From positions 186,001-250,000 of the forward strand of contig NZ_BONZ01000021.1 of NCBI RefSeq assembly GCF_016862975.1: a stretch of DNA of 64,000 nt, in the 5' to 3' direction. Numbering within the stretch: position 1 is the stretch's first letter; every line of letters begins with the position of its first letter. The stretch is from Rugosimonospora africana (lineage in GTDB: Bacteria > Actinomycetota > Actinomycetes > Mycobacteriales > Micromonosporaceae). The notes under the pieces were generated by a model. It was not told the DNA's origin, made no database searches, and saw only the letters and a list, made by a program, of their open reading frames with translations. The translations under genes were made by a program, and so were the position numbers. Below, piece by piece: positions 49,687-59,526 of the stretch.

Positions 49687-50328
49687 TCACTCTCCGGCGG
49701 ACGGAACGGTCTCGATCGCGTTCAGGAACGCGTCGGCGAGCACGGCGTGGCCGGGCAGGTTCGGGTGGATGCGGTCTTCGGCCCAGTCGCTCGCGTCCGA
49801 CGACACCAGCACCCGGTCGAACGCCTCCTGGCAGGCCACGTGAACGGCGTCGAACTCGGTCGCGAGCGACGCCACCACCTTGCCGTACCGGTCGGTCTCC
49901 GCGCGCTGCGGCTCGTTCCGGTCCGGCTCGATGAGGTACGGGTCGGCGAGGATCAGCCGGCAGCCGGTGGCCTCCACCGCCCGGGTCAGCAGTGCGCGCA
50001 GGGTGCTCTCGTACTCGTCGATCGGCACCGCCTGGTCCGGCTGGTCCTCGAAGGCGCGCCAGATGTCGTTGATGCCGATCATCACGGACAGCCAGTCCGG
50101 CCGCGCCTCGACGACGTCCTGCTCCCACCGGGCGGACAGGTCCCGCACGGTGTCGCCGCTGATGCCGTGGTTGAGCCAGGTGAGCCGGGTGTCGGGCTGG
50201 CGGGCCGTGACGAACGCCCGGACCAGACTCAGGTATCCGTTGCCGAACGGCGCGTACAGGTCCCTGCGCCCGCAGTCGGTGATGCTGTCGCCGATGAACA
50301 CGACGCGCTGATTGTCCTGAAAGAGCAT
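49687..50328 (-). CDS. SGNH/GDSL-family esterase
   Basis: 213 residues. All four SGNH blocks are visible: VVFIGDSITDCG (Ser), HGISGDTVRDL (Gly), VMIGINDIW (Asn) and DWAEDRIHPNLPGHAVLADAF (Asp-x-x-His). No signal peptide is seen, so it acts in the cytoplasm, probably removing acyl or acetyl groups from imported carbohydrates. It is the last gene of the leftward GH38/ABC-transporter cluster, 16 bases after the DUF4185 gene. Confidence 0.92.
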   Translation of the reverse strand: MLFQDNQRVVFIGDSITDCGRRDLYAPFGNGYLSLVRAFVTARQPDTRLTWLNHGISGDTVRDLSARWEQDVVEARPDWLSVMIGINDIWRAFEDQPDQAVPIDEYESTLRALLTRAVEATGCRLILADPYLIEPDRNEPQRAETDRYGKVVASLATEFDAVHVACQEAFDRVLVSSDASDWAEDRIHPNLPGHAVLADAFLNAIETVPSAGE

Positions 50329-50344
50329 GGTTGCCTCCGCGCGG

Positions 50345-51517
50345 TCACCGGGATCCCGCGGTGGCGAGCGTTACGCGTGCGTCCACGAAACGGGGCCGGT
50401 AGATGGACACGTCACTGTACAGGTCGGTGTTGTCGAAACTGTTGACGTTATAGGAGATCACAAGCCGCTCAGCGTCGCTGTACTCGGGGTGGACGTGCGG
50501 GTTGTACGTGTAGACGTTGGCGTTGCCGTAACTGCCGGACGCGCCCGTCTCCGGCGTCGTGTACAGCAGTGTCTTGCCGGTGAACGGGCCGGTCGGCGAG
50601 TCCCCGAGGTACCCGACGATCTTCGCGCTCAGCAACTCCGTGGTGTCCTGGGTGACCAGCAGGTAACGGCCGCGCCACGGGACGACGCTGTGCTCGTTGG
50701 CCACCCCGTCCATGACCCGCACCGAGTCACCCTCCACGGTGGACCATCCGGCGCCGGTCCAGTACTGCCAGGCCGCCGCCCCCGGGTCCCGGCCCGGCAC
50801 CCGGGCGACGTGCAGGTACTTCGTGGCGCTGAGGTCCTCGACGCCGTAGATGTACAGGTAGCGGCCGACCGGTTGCAGCCACGCCGACCAGGTGATCCCG
50901 GCGCTCGACGGCAGCGGGCGGATCGGTCCCGGCCGGTCGAGCCGATCGGTCGGCGTGCTGGCCATCGCGGTCCCCATCCAGGCGAAGTCGAACGGGCCGG
51001 TGCCGGTGCGCCCGAACTCGATGAGGATCTGGTGCAGCATGCCGCCGTCGACCAGGCTGGCGCCCATCCAGTACCAGTGGTCCGGGTTGGTGGGCGCGTA
51101 CAGGGCGGCTGGCGCGTCGGCCGTACCGCCGTGCACGGTGGCGAACCGGTCGCCGGTCCGAACCACGGCCGAGTTGTTGATGAACGGCGTGGTCAGTGGG
51201 CGGCTACCGTCCGGATTCACCGGCCCGAGGAACGTGTCGGAGAAGATGAACATCTCGCGCCCGCCGGGCAGCTTCGCGGTGTAGGTGCTGTCCGCGCCGG
51301 TCCAGCCGGTGCCGCTGTCGCTGTACGCGTTGAGCGCGCCGGTCAGCGGGGTGTCCGGCGTGGCGGACAGCACGCGTAGCGCCGGGGCGCTCGCTGGTCC
51401 GGCCGGCGCCGCAGCCCCGGCAGCAGCAGCGGGTCGGGCGCCGAGCAGGCCGAGCGCGCCGGCACCGGCCACGCCGGCGGCGCCGCGCATCAACTGACGA
51501 CGGGTGATCGGGGACAT
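50345..51517 (-). CDS. Secreted DUF4185 protein, five-bladed-propeller type
   Basis: 390 residues from ATG 51517. A twin-arginine signal (RRQLMRGAAGVAGAGALGLL) ends near ARPAAAAG. The mature part has propeller-like repeated beta segments: MFIFSDTFLGPVNPDGSR, NNSAVVRTGD, AWLQPVGRYLYIYGVEDL, and HVHPEYSDAERLVISYNVN with the VISYN motif seen in DUF4185 and GH43/GH117-like propellers. It probably binds or cleaves carbohydrate outside the cell; catalytic residues were not assigned. It lies 65 bases after the SDR gene. Confidence 0.85.
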   Translation of the reverse strand: MSPITRRQLMRGAAGVAGAGALGLLGARPAAAAGAAAPAGPASAPALRVLSATPDTPLTGALNAYSDSGTGWTGADSTYTAKLPGGREMFIFSDTFLGPVNPDGSRPLTTPFINNSAVVRTGDRFATVHGGTADAPAALYAPTNPDHWYWMGASLVDGGMLHQILIEFGRTGTGPFDFAWMGTAMASTPTDRLDRPGPIRPLPSSAGITWSAWLQPVGRYLYIYGVEDLSATKYLHVARVPGRDPGAAAWQYWTGAGWSTVEGDSVRVMDGVANEHSVVPWRGRYLLVTQDTTELLSAKIVGYLGDSPTGPFTGKTLLYTTPETGASGSYGNANVYTYNPHVHPEYSDAERLVISYNVNSFDNTDLYSDVSIYRPRFVDARVTLATAGSR

Positions 51518-51582
51518 GTACGTACCACCTTTCACTACAGGGATGCCGCGGCACTCGGATGCCGGCCGCGGTCGGGTTGGGC

Positions 51583-52389
51583 TCAGGCGTCGTCGCGGTC
51601 CGGGAGAGCGGCCGGGTTCACGGCCAGCAGGCCGCCGTCCACCCGGTACTCGGCGCCGGTCACGAACGACGCGCGGTCGCTGGCGAGGAACGCCACGACC
51701 TCCGCCACCTCGGCGGGCCGGCCGACCCTGCCGAGCGGGTGGCTGCGTCCCCACTCGCGGACCGTTTCGTCCACAGTGGACTCGCCGCGGTACAGGTCGG
51801 CGGCCCAGCGCAGCATCGGCGTGTCCACCGAGCCGGGGCACACCGCGTTGACCCGGATCCGGTCGGCCGCGTGGTCCAGCGCCATGGACCGCACCAGCGC
51901 GTTGATGCCGGCCTTGCTGACCGCGTACGCGGCGACCCGCTCCTGCGAGACGTACGCCTGCACCGAGGACACCGCGACGATCGCGCCGCCGCCCCGGGAA
52001 CGCAGGTACGGGATGGCCGCCCGGCAGGTGAGGAACACGCCGCGCAGGTTGACCCCGAGCACCTCGTCCCAGAGCTGGTCGCTGGTCTCCTCCACGGTGC
52101 CGTACCGCTGAATGCCGGCGCTGGTGACCACGACGTCGAGTCCGCCGAAACGCTCGGCGGCGCCGGACACGAAGCCCGACACGGCCCCGGGATCGGTGAC
52201 GTCGGCGACGCTGCCCCACACCCGGTGGCCCGCCTCGCGCATCCGCCGCTCCACCTCGTCCACGGTGGACCGCTCGTGGCCGCAGAACGCCACCGCCGCA
52301 CCTGCCGTGGCGAGCCGGGTCACCACGGCCTCGCCGATGCCCATCGACCCGCCGGTGACCAGCGCGACTTTGCCGGTGAACTCAGCCAT
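51583..52389 (-). CDS. Short-chain dehydrogenase/reductase
   Basis: 268 residues. Cofactor motif VALVTGGSMGIGEAVVTRLA, then VADVTD, VTSAGIQRYG, and the catalytic SSVQAYVSQERVAAYAVSKAG (Ser, Tyr-x-x-x-Lys), ending with VNAVCPGSVDTPM and GAEYRVDGG. It is a classical SDR using NAD(P). It overlaps the DUF4432 gene by eight bases. In the context of an enolase-superfamily sugar-acid dehydratase it may oxidise the free sugar or reduce the keto-deoxy product; that assignment is inference. Confidence 0.93.
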   Translation of the reverse strand: MAEFTGKVALVTGGSMGIGEAVVTRLATAGAAVAFCGHERSTVDEVERRMREAGHRVWGSVADVTDPGAVSGFVSGAAERFGGLDVVVTSAGIQRYGTVEETSDQLWDEVLGVNLRGVFLTCRAAIPYLRSRGGGAIVAVSSVQAYVSQERVAAYAVSKAGINALVRSMALDHAADRIRVNAVCPGSVDTPMLRWAADLYRGESTVDETVREWGRSHPLGRVGRPAEVAEVVAFLASDRASFVTGAEYRVDGGLLAVNPAALPDRDDA

Positions 52390-53386
52390 CCCCGATCACT
52401 CCGATCGACCACGCCAGGGTCCGGGTCTGGCCACCCTCCAGCGTCAGCGCCGAACCGTTGTCCACCGCGCCGGGCAGGCCGTCGGTCGGGTAGCTGGAGA
52501 ACGGCTCCACCCCGACCACGTAGGCCCGGCCCCACCACGGGTGGTCCCGGCTCGCCCCCAACTCGTGCCACAGCCACAGGTACGGCAGCACGGAGGCGTC
52601 CCACTCGACCCGTACGCCGGCCGCCGAGTCCGGGTCGGCCAGCTCGTACCAGCCGGCGGAGAACTCGGTGAGGTACACGATGTCGCTCGGCGCGCCCCGG
52701 TCGGGTACGACCGACAGGTCGACCCGGCCGCCGTCCGGCGTGGGTACCACCGGCCACGGGTACGGTCCGCCCGCCGCGACGGCGCGGTCCGGCGGGTTGA
52801 TCGGTTCCGGATGCGGGAGCACGCACACACCCTCCGGCAGCCGGATCCGATACCCGGGGCGCAGGAACGGCGCGCCGTACGCCAGGTGCTGGCCCCACAT
52901 CGCGTGCACCGCCACCGGTGCCTCGTTGACCAACTCCTCCTCGACGACCAGCCGGGCCTGGCCCCGGCGCAGCCGCAGTACCTTGCGCACCAGCAGCGGG
53001 GTGCGCACGCACCGCGCCGACAGCCGGACGGCCACCTCGGACTCCCCGTCGGCGACGACGGCACAGTCCCAGCGCAGCCCGACCAGTTCGGCGTGCTGGT
53101 CCAGCGGCGCGCCCCGGTACCGGGCCGGAGCGCCGCCGTTGGGCAGCACCTCCTGCCACCCGCCCGGGTACGTGTCGAAGAAGCCGGCCGGCGCGCCGAT
53201 CGGCGCGCGGGCGTTCGGGTTGAGCCAGACCAGGTCCAGGTCCCGCCGCTTGTCGTTGAACTCCACCACATGTGCCCCGGCCAGGCACACGGTCACCCGC
53301 AGCCGCTCGTTCTCCAGGACCACGGCCGGGGCGCCGTCCCAGGTGGTCTCGCGCAACCGGGCACCCCAGTTGCGCCGCGCGACCAT
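52382..53386 (-). CDS. DUF4432/aldose-1-epimerase-like protein
   Basis: 334 residues from ATG 53386, which overlaps the stop of the enolase-family gene (TGATG). Galactose-mutarotase-type beta-sandwich segments include RVTVCLAGAHVVEFNDKRRD, PNARAPIGAPAGFFDTYPGG, AMWGQHLAYGAPFL (His in the catalytic region) and WLWHELGASRDHPWWG. It would interconvert sugar anomers or bind sugars. Tight coupling to the dehydratase and SDR genes fits sugar-acid catabolism. Confidence 0.85.
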   Translation of the reverse strand: MVARRNWGARLRETTWDGAPAVVLENERLRVTVCLAGAHVVEFNDKRRDLDLVWLNPNARAPIGAPAGFFDTYPGGWQEVLPNGGAPARYRGAPLDQHAELVGLRWDCAVVADGESEVAVRLSARCVRTPLLVRKVLRLRRGQARLVVEEELVNEAPVAVHAMWGQHLAYGAPFLRPGYRIRLPEGVCVLPHPEPINPPDRAVAAGGPYPWPVVPTPDGGRVDLSVVPDRGAPSDIVYLTEFSAGWYELADPDSAAGVRVEWDASVLPYLWLWHELGASRDHPWWGRAYVVGVEPFSSYPTDGLPGAVDNGSALTLEGGQTRTLAWSIGVIGDG

Positions 53387-54615
53387 CACGCCATCACCGC
53401 CGGATCCGCCGGATCGGCCCACCGGTCGTTGGGGACCAGCGGGTACCAGCCCGGCCGGGCCGGGTCCCGGTCGTACGGGTAGCCACGCAGCTCCCGGTAC
53501 AGCTCGGCGTACTGCGCCACCCGCTGCGGGTCCAGCCGCACGCCCAGCCCCGGCCCGGACGGCACCGTGATCGCACCGTCCACATAGGGCATCTTGCCGC
53601 CGGCGATGATGTCGTCGCGCAGGTGGTGGTAGTGCGCGTCGGCGGCGTACGTGAGGTTCGGCAGCACCGCGCCCAGGTGCAGCATGGTGGCCAGCTGGAT
53701 GCCCAGCTCACCGGAGGAGTGCACCGCCACGCCGAGCTGGAACGTGTCGCACACCGCGGCCGCCTTCACGCACGGCCGGATGCCGCCCCAGAACGTCGTG
53801 TCCAGCAGCACCACGTCGACCGACGGGTCGCGCACGTTCGTCGCCAGTTGCTCGAAGTTCACCACGACGGTGTTGGTGGCCAGCGGGATGCCCAGGTCGC
53901 GCAGCTGCCGCATCCCGTTGAGCCCCCAGGTCGGGTCCTCCAGGTACTCGTTGGGAAGGTCGGCGACCGCCTTGCCGAACCGCCACGCCTGTGCCACCGA
54001 CAGCGCCGCGTTCGGGTCGTAGCGCAGCCGGTCGCCGGGCAGCGCGCCGGCCAGCGCGCGATAGCACTCCAACTCGTACTCCGGCGGGAACACCCCACCC
54101 TTGAGCTTGTGCACGGTGAAGCCGTGCTGGCGCTTCAGGTCCCGGGCGTGCTCGGCCAGCTGCTCCGGGGTGCGCACCTCCCCGGTGCCGTCCGCGCCGG
54201 GCAGCCGGAAGAACAGGTACGACGCGAACGGCACCCGGTCGCGCAGCTTCCCGCCGAGCAGGTCGTACACCGGCACGTTCAGGTGCTGGCCGATCAGGTC
54301 GAGGCAGGCGAACTCCACCGCGGCCAGCAATTGGGTCCGGTTGTTGTAGAGGCTCGCGGTCGGGTTGGCGATGGCGAACCGCAGCGCCTCCAGGGCGAAC
54401 GGGTCGTGCCCCAGCAGGTACTCGCGCAGACCCACCACGGCAGCCTCGGCGCTCTCCCCGCCGCCGCCCAGCTCGCCGAGCCCGACGAGGCCGTTGTCCG
54501 CCTCGACCTCGACGATGGTGCGGACGAACCGGCCCCAGTGCGCGCCGTTCGAGTGGCGCAGCGGCGCCTCCAGCGGCACGGTGACCGTGGTGGCGCGGAT
54601 GTCGACGATCCTCAT
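53386..54615 (-). CDS. Enolase-superfamily sugar-acid dehydratase (glucarate dehydratase-like)
   Basis: 409 residues from ATG 54615. The capping domain begins [20 protein letters not shown]. The barrel has [16 protein letters not shown] (K-x-K base), [18 protein letters not shown] and YLEDPTWG (metal ligands Asp and Glu), [13 protein letters not shown] (Asn ligand) and [15 protein letters not shown] (His of the second base). This pattern is closest to the glucarate dehydratase subgroup. It would dehydrate an aldarate or aldonate to the keto-deoxy acid. Start and stop overlap both neighbours, so it is co-translated with GH38 and DUF4432 proteins. Confidence 0.9.
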   Translation of the reverse strand: MRIVDIRATTVTVPLEAPLRHSNGAHWGRFVRTIVEVEADNGLVGLGELGGGGESAEAAVVGLREYLLGHDPFALEALRFAIANPTASLYNNRTQLLAAVEFACLDLIGQHLNVPVYDLLGGKLRDRVPFASYLFFRLPGADGTGEVRTPEQLAEHARDLKRQHGFTVHKLKGGVFPPEYELECYRALAGALPGDRLRYDPNAALSVAQAWRFGKAVADLPNEYLEDPTWGLNGMRQLRDLGIPLATNTVVVNFEQLATNVRDPSVDVVLLDTTFWGGIRPCVKAAAVCDTFQLGVAVHSSGELGIQLATMLHLGAVLPNLTYAADAHYHHLRDDIIAGGKMPYVDGAITVPSGPGLGVRLDPQRVAQYAELYRELRGYPYDRDPARPGWYPLVPNDRWADPADPAVMA

Positions 54616-57600
54616 CGGGTCACCCGGTCGATCGACACCGCGATGAACCCGTTCGCCGGCACGGAGACCACCGTCTCGCCGTCGCGAACCTCCAGCGGTC
54701 GCTGGTCGCGTTCCAGGCTGGTGCCGACCTGGGCCGCGCGCATGCCGGGTACCGACAGCCGGGTGTCGACGGCCGACCCGGCCACCGAGGCGAGGTACGC
54801 GACGAGGTCGTGACCGCGCCGGGACGCGCCGAGTGCGACGACCCGCACCAGCGGGTGGTCGACGGTCGCGAACCGCTCGGTCGCCGCCGGCGGATCGCCC
54901 TGCCCGGACACCGGGACGGCCAGCAACGGATCGGTGAACGACGCCGCGGTGGCCGGGCCGAGGATCGCCGGGTCGCCGGCCGGTTCCGAGGCGATGGCGT
55001 ACCGGAAGGTGGTCTCGCCCTGCTGCTGCGCCGGGAAGTTGGTGTCCCAGATGTTGTTCATCGCCCACGAGTACACGGTGCCCGGCTCCGCCGGCTGGGG
55101 GCGCAGCGTCGGCGGGAACGGCGCGTACGGCAGGTACAGGTCGCCGAACATGACCAGTGGTGCCTCCAGGGTGGCCCAGGCGACGGCCAGTTCACCGTCG
55201 TCGAAGCCGACCCAGTGCCGTACCGGCGTCAGGTGCCGGGCAGCCCCCGGGACCACGGCGGCGTCCGGCCCGCCAACGCCACCGGTCAGTTCCCAGGCAG
55301 CCGGCGCACCGGTCGCGAGCGGGAACGCGAAGAAGATGCTCTCCTTCGCCGGTGCGCCCTGCTTGTACAGCCGGTTGGTCACGTCCACCCGGGGCACGCC
55401 GCGGTACAGGCTGATGGTGGTGCGCAGCCAGTCCACCCCGTCGCCGGACAGCTCGATCTCCAGCGTCTCCCCCACCGGCGTGCGGTGCGCGCGCAGCAGG
55501 GTGGGCCGCCGGCCCACCGCCCGCGAGGCGAGCAACGACAGGTCGGCGTGCTCCGGGTCGGTACCGGCCGAGATGTGCCCGGACAGGTGGTTGATGTGCG
55601 GCGCGGTCGAGTAGCGCTCGTACACGTACTGGTTCATCCGGGCGTACCCGCCCGCGTTGACCAGCTCGCGGCCGGCCCGCTTGTCGAACAGCGAGGAGAT
55701 GGCGCCGTCGGTCGGATCGACGACGACCCGGTAGAACTCGTTCTCCACCTGCCACGCCGCCAGCTCGACCGGCTCCGGGGACGGAACGTCCGCCGCGACG
55801 ATGTCGAACCTGGCCTGCCCCACCGCCGGGACGTCCGCCGCGACGAACCACAGCCGACGCCCGGCCGGCCGGGTGGGCCACTCCTCGGGGCGTTCGAGGT
55901 GTTCGTGGTGGGGCACCGCGTCCCCGGTCCGCGCGTCCACGATGGACACGTGCGTGTCCAGGGGCACGGTGCTGGCCGGCAGGAACGCCTCGACGACGTC
56001 GGTGCGGTCGGCCGGCCCGAGGTTGGCGACCAGGTACGCGGCCAGCGCCCCGTCCGGCCGCCCGTGCTCCGCGCCGAGCCGGTGCGCCCCGGCCCGCCGC
56101 AGGTCCTCGGCGTCGTCCGCGGCGGAGTACGCCAGCTCGCACTTGCGCGCCCACTGCATCCCGCCGGAGTCGAAGCCGTCCTCGTGGTCGTGCCACGGGT
56201 TGGCCGCTCCCCAGGTGTGCTCGTCGAACAGGCCGAGCTTGTCGTACGTGCCGTCCACACCGGACGGTGCGCCGGCGAGCGTGTGCAGGGTCTCCGCGTG
56301 CCGCAGCGCGTTCTGGGCGCGCCGGGCGTAGCCCAGCGGCCGGGCGCCCGAGCCGAGACCGTCGGCCCACCAGTCGGTCCAGTCGCCGCAGTGCTCGGCG
56401 AGCCGGTCGCCGAACCGCTGCTCGGCCTCGACGAAGAACTCGGTGTTGGTGGACATCCGCAGCCGGGGGTACGCGTACCGCTCGTTCCACGCCCGTACCA
56501 CCGACGGCGGCATGAGCGACGGGCCGGCGTTGTCCGCGTTGCCGCCCTGGACCCGCAGGTGCAGCACGTCCCACGGGTACGGCGTCTTGGTCAGCCGGTC
56601 GTCCGGCAGCCCGGACCAGCCGAACGCCTCCCGCCCGTACGGCACCGCGTGCTCCGCCACCCGCAGCAGGTACCCGGGCAGCAGTCCCTGCGCCGCGTCA
56701 AAGCTCTCCCCGAGCCCGACGACGTTGCCCTCCATGTACGCCATGCCGTGCGGTGTGTCGGTGAACCAGACCAGCACCCGGTTCCCGGCCGGCGAGCGCC
56801 ACCAGAACGGCCGGCCCAGTTCCTGGCCGCCGGTCAGGAACGGCACCGAGCGACCCGCCCAGTTGTGCGCGGCCGACAGGTACCGCACGCCGCTGGCGGC
56901 CAGCGCGTCGACGAACCCGACGACGGCCCCCGGTACGTCGGTGTGCATCGCCGAGGTGACCGGAATGTCGTACCGTTCGCGCAGGTCGTCGGTGAAGCGC
57001 AGCATGCGGTGCAGCTCGTCGACCGAGCACGCCTCGGTGTGCAGCTGGAACGGCATCGCGGTGACCTCGATCCGGCCCGCCTTGACCAGCCGCGTGAACT
57101 CGCCGACGGCGTCGGCCGGGCGGGCATCGAGGAAGTGGCGCACCGGCAGCGCCGACTCCACGGTCCATCGGAACCGTGAGTCGTCGGGCCAGTCATCTGT
57201 CTCGGCGGCCAGCTCGACGGCGGAGTCCAGGTAGTCGAGGTGGTTGCGCAGCACCACACCCTGCCGGTCGGTGTACCCGATGTCCAGGTGCGAGTGGTGC
57301 ACCACGTGCACGGTCCACTTGCGCTGCGGCGCGACCCGTACCGTGCCCTGACCGTGCCCCTCCACCTCGACGGTGACGTCGATCGGAGAATCGACCTCCG
57401 GCATCCAGAGGTCAGCCCGGTCGGTCACCGTCGCTCGGTCCACAGTGGACTCGCCGACGCGCAGGGCGACGGTCACCGGCACGGTCGAGGTCACCCGCAC
57501 CGCCTGCTCCAGACCGCCTGAGCCGTCGCGGAACAGGGGTAGCGCGGCGGCGGTCACCGTCGCCTGTGGACTGTCGATGACGGTGGTGGCTCCCGCGGCG

Positions 57601-57668
57601 CGCAGCGTGGCGCGCATGTCGTCGTAGCCCGGTGAGCCGAGACTCGCCCGCAGCAGGCGGCTGGTCAT
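54612..57668 (-). CDS. Glycoside hydrolase family 38 alpha-mannosidase
   Basis: 1,018 residues. The N-terminal catalytic domain holds [17 protein letters not shown] (metal-binding His and Asp), [35 protein letters not shown] and [18 protein letters not shown] (the Asp of HTDVPG occupies the nucleophile position). The C-terminal beta domains include [20 protein letters not shown] and [20 protein letters not shown]. There is no signal peptide, so it acts on imported oligosaccharides. It lies between the ABC transporter genes and the sugar-acid enzymes. I infer cleavage of mannose or a related sugar. Confidence 0.93.
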   Translation of the reverse strand: MTSRLLRASLGSPGYDDMRATLRAAGATTVIDSPQATVTAAALPLFRDGSGGLEQAVRVTSTVPVTVALRVGESTVDRATVTDRADLWMPEVDSPIDVTVEVEGHGQGTVRVAPQRKWTVHVVHHSHLDIGYTDRQGVVLRNHLDYLDSAVELAAETDDWPDDSRFRWTVESALPVRHFLDARPADAVGEFTRLVKAGRIEVTAMPFQLHTEACSVDELHRMLRFTDDLRERYDIPVTSAMHTDVPGAVVGFVDALAASGVRYLSAAHNWAGRSVPFLTGGQELGRPFWWRSPAGNRVLVWFTDTPHGMAYMEGNVVGLGESFDAAQGLLPGYLLRVAEHAVPYGREAFGWSGLPDDRLTKTPYPWDVLHLRVQGGNADNAGPSLMPPSVVRAWNERYAYPRLRMSTNTEFFVEAEQRFGDRLAEHCGDWTDWWADGLGSGARPLGYARRAQNALRHAETLHTLAGAPSGVDGTYDKLGLFDEHTWGAANPWHDHEDGFDSGGMQWARKCELAYSAADDAEDLRRAGAHRLGAEHGRPDGALAAYLVANLGPADRTDVVEAFLPASTVPLDTHVSIVDARTGDAVPHHEHLERPEEWPTRPAGRRLWFVAADVPAVGQARFDIVAADVPSPEPVELAAWQVENEFYRVVVDPTDGAISSLFDKRAGRELVNAGGYARMNQYVYERYSTAPHINHLSGHISAGTDPEHADLSLLASRAVGRRPTLLRAHRTPVGETLEIELSGDGVDWLRTTISLYRGVPRVDVTNRLYKQGAPAKESIFFAFPLATGAPAAWELTGGVGGPDAAVVPGAARHLTPVRHWVGFDDGELAVAWATLEAPLVMFGDLYLPYAPFPPTLRPQPAEPGTVYSWAMNNIWDTNFPAQQQGETTFRYAIASEPAGDPAILGPATAASFTDPLLAVPVSGQGDPPAATERFATVDHPLVRVVALGASRRGHDLVAYLASVAGSAVDTRLSVPGMRAAQVGTSLERDQRPLEVRDGETVVSVPANGFIAVSIDRVTR

Positions 57669-57736
57669 GCAGGTCCTTTCGGGTTGGTACGGGTGGCAGG
57701 TTGGGAACTGCCGAGTTTCAGGGACTGGCCCAGCTT

Positions 57737-58567
57737 TCAGAACTGGCCCAGCGCGAGTCCGCGCGCGAACAGGCGCTGGGTACCGAGGAACAGCAGGACG
57801 GTCGGCAGGGACATCACGAGTCCGGAGGCGAGTACCACCGGGATCGTGCTGCCCCCGTACGCGCTGGACAGGGACGACAGCGCGGTCATCACCGGCCGCA
57901 CGGTGTCGGTCTGCGACAGGGTGAGCCCGAACAGCAGATCGTTCCAGATGAACGCGAACTCCAGGATGAACACCGCCCACAGAGCCGACAGCGCGAGCGG
58001 CAGGTACACCCGCCAGAAGACGCGCCAGATCGACGCGCCGTCCATCCGGGCGGCCTCGAAGATGGTGTACGCGACGCCGGTGAAGAAGTTGCGCATCACG
58101 AACGCCGCGAGCGGGATACTCACCGCCAGGTAGATGAGGACCAGGCCGCCGCGCCGGTCGTACAGGTCGGTCGAGCTGTACCCGAGGAACAGCGGGATCA
58201 GCAGCATCTGGGTCGGCACCACGGTGCCGCCGAACAGCAGCATGAACCACCAGAACCCGGCGCGCACCCGCAGTACCGCGATGGCGAACCCGGCCATCGC
58301 GCCGAGCACGACCGCCAGCCCCGGCGAGGCGATGCTGTAGAGGAAGGTGGAGGCGAGGCTCGATCCGAGCCCGGCCGAGTCCCAGCCCTGGCGGATGTTG
58401 TCGAACAGACCGAGGTGGGTGTCCGGTGTCCAGATCTTCGACTGGTCGTACGAGGTGCTCGGCCGGGCCGCGTTGACCAGCAGCAGGTAGACCGGGATCA
58501 GCCAGACCAGGCCGAGAACCAGCAGCACCGCGCGGCGGACGAACCAAGCCGCGTTCCGCTCGCGCAT
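57737..58567 (-). CDS. Sugar ABC transporter permease, MalG type
   Basis: 276 residues, six membrane segments. The ATPase-docking EAA loop is YTIFEAARMDGASIWRVFWRVYLPLALSA. LVLGLVWLIPVYLLLVNAAR and MLLFGGTVVPTQMLLIPLFL are membrane parts. It overlaps the partner permease start/stop (TGATG). No ATPase gene lies in the operon, so a shared MsiK-type ATPase encoded elsewhere probably powers it, as in many actinomycete sugar transporters. Confidence 0.95.
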   Translation of the reverse strand: MRERNAAWFVRRAVLLVLGLVWLIPVYLLLVNAARPSTSYDQSKIWTPDTHLGLFDNIRQGWDSAGLGSSLASTFLYSIASPGLAVVLGAMAGFAIAVLRVRAGFWWFMLLFGGTVVPTQMLLIPLFLGYSSTDLYDRRGGLVLIYLAVSIPLAAFVMRNFFTGVAYTIFEAARMDGASIWRVFWRVYLPLALSALWAVFILEFAFIWNDLLFGLTLSQTDTVRPVMTALSSLSSAYGGSTIPVVLASGLVMSLPTVLLFLGTQRLFARGLALGQF

Positions 58568-59526
58568 CAGCCCAGCCCCTCTCGCGTCTTGACCTGCCGG
58601 CGCAGGTACGCCAGCGTCACCGCGGCCGTGGTCAGGGTGAGCACCAGCGCGACCGCCGAGCCGTACCCGTAGTCCCCGCTGACGAACGCGTCCCGGTACA
58701 TGGTCACGGCGAGCGTCTCGGACGACCGGCCCGGACCGCCCTGCGTGGTCACCCAGACGATGTCGAAGGTCTTGAGGCTGGCCACCAGCGCCAACCCGAC
58801 CACGACCGTGGTCAGCGGCGCGAGCAGCGGCCAGGTGATGCTGCGGAAGAGCCGGAACCCGCCGGCGCCGTCCAGCCGCGCCGCCTCCAGCGGCTCCTTC
58901 GGAATCGACTGCAGCCCGACCATGAACAGCAACGCGTTGACCCCGGTCTGCTGCCAGGTCCAGGCAACGATCATGGAGATCGTGTTGTACGGCCAGTGCT
59001 GCAGGAAGTCCGTGTGAGCACCGGGCAGGTGCAGCGCGCCGAGGACGTCGTTGGCGGCGCCGCCGTCCTGCAGGATGAAGCCCCAGATGACGCCGAGCCC
59101 GGCTCCGGACAGCGCGTACGGCAGCATGAACGGCAACCGGAATCCGCTGCCGCCCCTGATACCGAAGGACAGCAACGCGATCAGCAGGCCCAGGCCGACC
59201 GGAAGCACCGTCGTGCCGACCACCCACATCAGAGTGTTGCGCACCGAACTGCCGAGGGCCGGGTCGCTGAAGAACTTGCGGAAGTTGTCCAGCGCCACCC
59301 ACTGCGGGGAGCTGAGCCCGTCGTACTTGGTGAAGCTCAACACCACCGTGTAGAGGAACGGCAGGTACAGCAGGAGGGCGACGACCAGAGCGGCCGGCGA
59401 GAGGAAGCCGATCGCGGTCCAGTTTCCCCTACCGCGCCGCCGGCCGGGGCGGGCCCCGGGAGCGGTCGCTCCCGGGGCCTGCCGTGCTCCGGCGGCCGCG
59501 ACGGCCGGTGCGCCGGGCGCGGACAT
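58567..59526 (-). CDS. Sugar ABC transporter permease, MalF type
   Basis: 319 residues. A Pro/Gly/Arg-rich cytoplasmic start (about 40 residues) precedes six membrane segments. The EAA loop is KEPLEAARLDGAGGFRLFRSITWPLL. Membrane segments include LSPAALVVALLLYLPFLYTV and LPFMLPYALSGAGLGVIWGF. It pairs with the MalG-type permease and takes sugar from the lipoprotein encoded directly upstream (overlapping TGATG). Confidence 0.95.
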   Translation of the reverse strand: MSAPGAPAVAAAGARQAPGATAPGARPGRRRGRGNWTAIGFLSPAALVVALLLYLPFLYTVVLSFTKYDGLSSPQWVALDNFRKFFSDPALGSSVRNTLMWVVGTTVLPVGLGLLIALLSFGIRGGSGFRLPFMLPYALSGAGLGVIWGFILQDGGAANDVLGALHLPGAHTDFLQHWPYNTISMIVAWTWQQTGVNALLFMVGLQSIPKEPLEAARLDGAGGFRLFRSITWPLLAPLTTVVVGLALVASLKTFDIVWVTTQGGPGRSSETLAVTMYRDAFVSGDYGYGSAVALVLTLTTAAVTLAYLRRQVKTREGLG

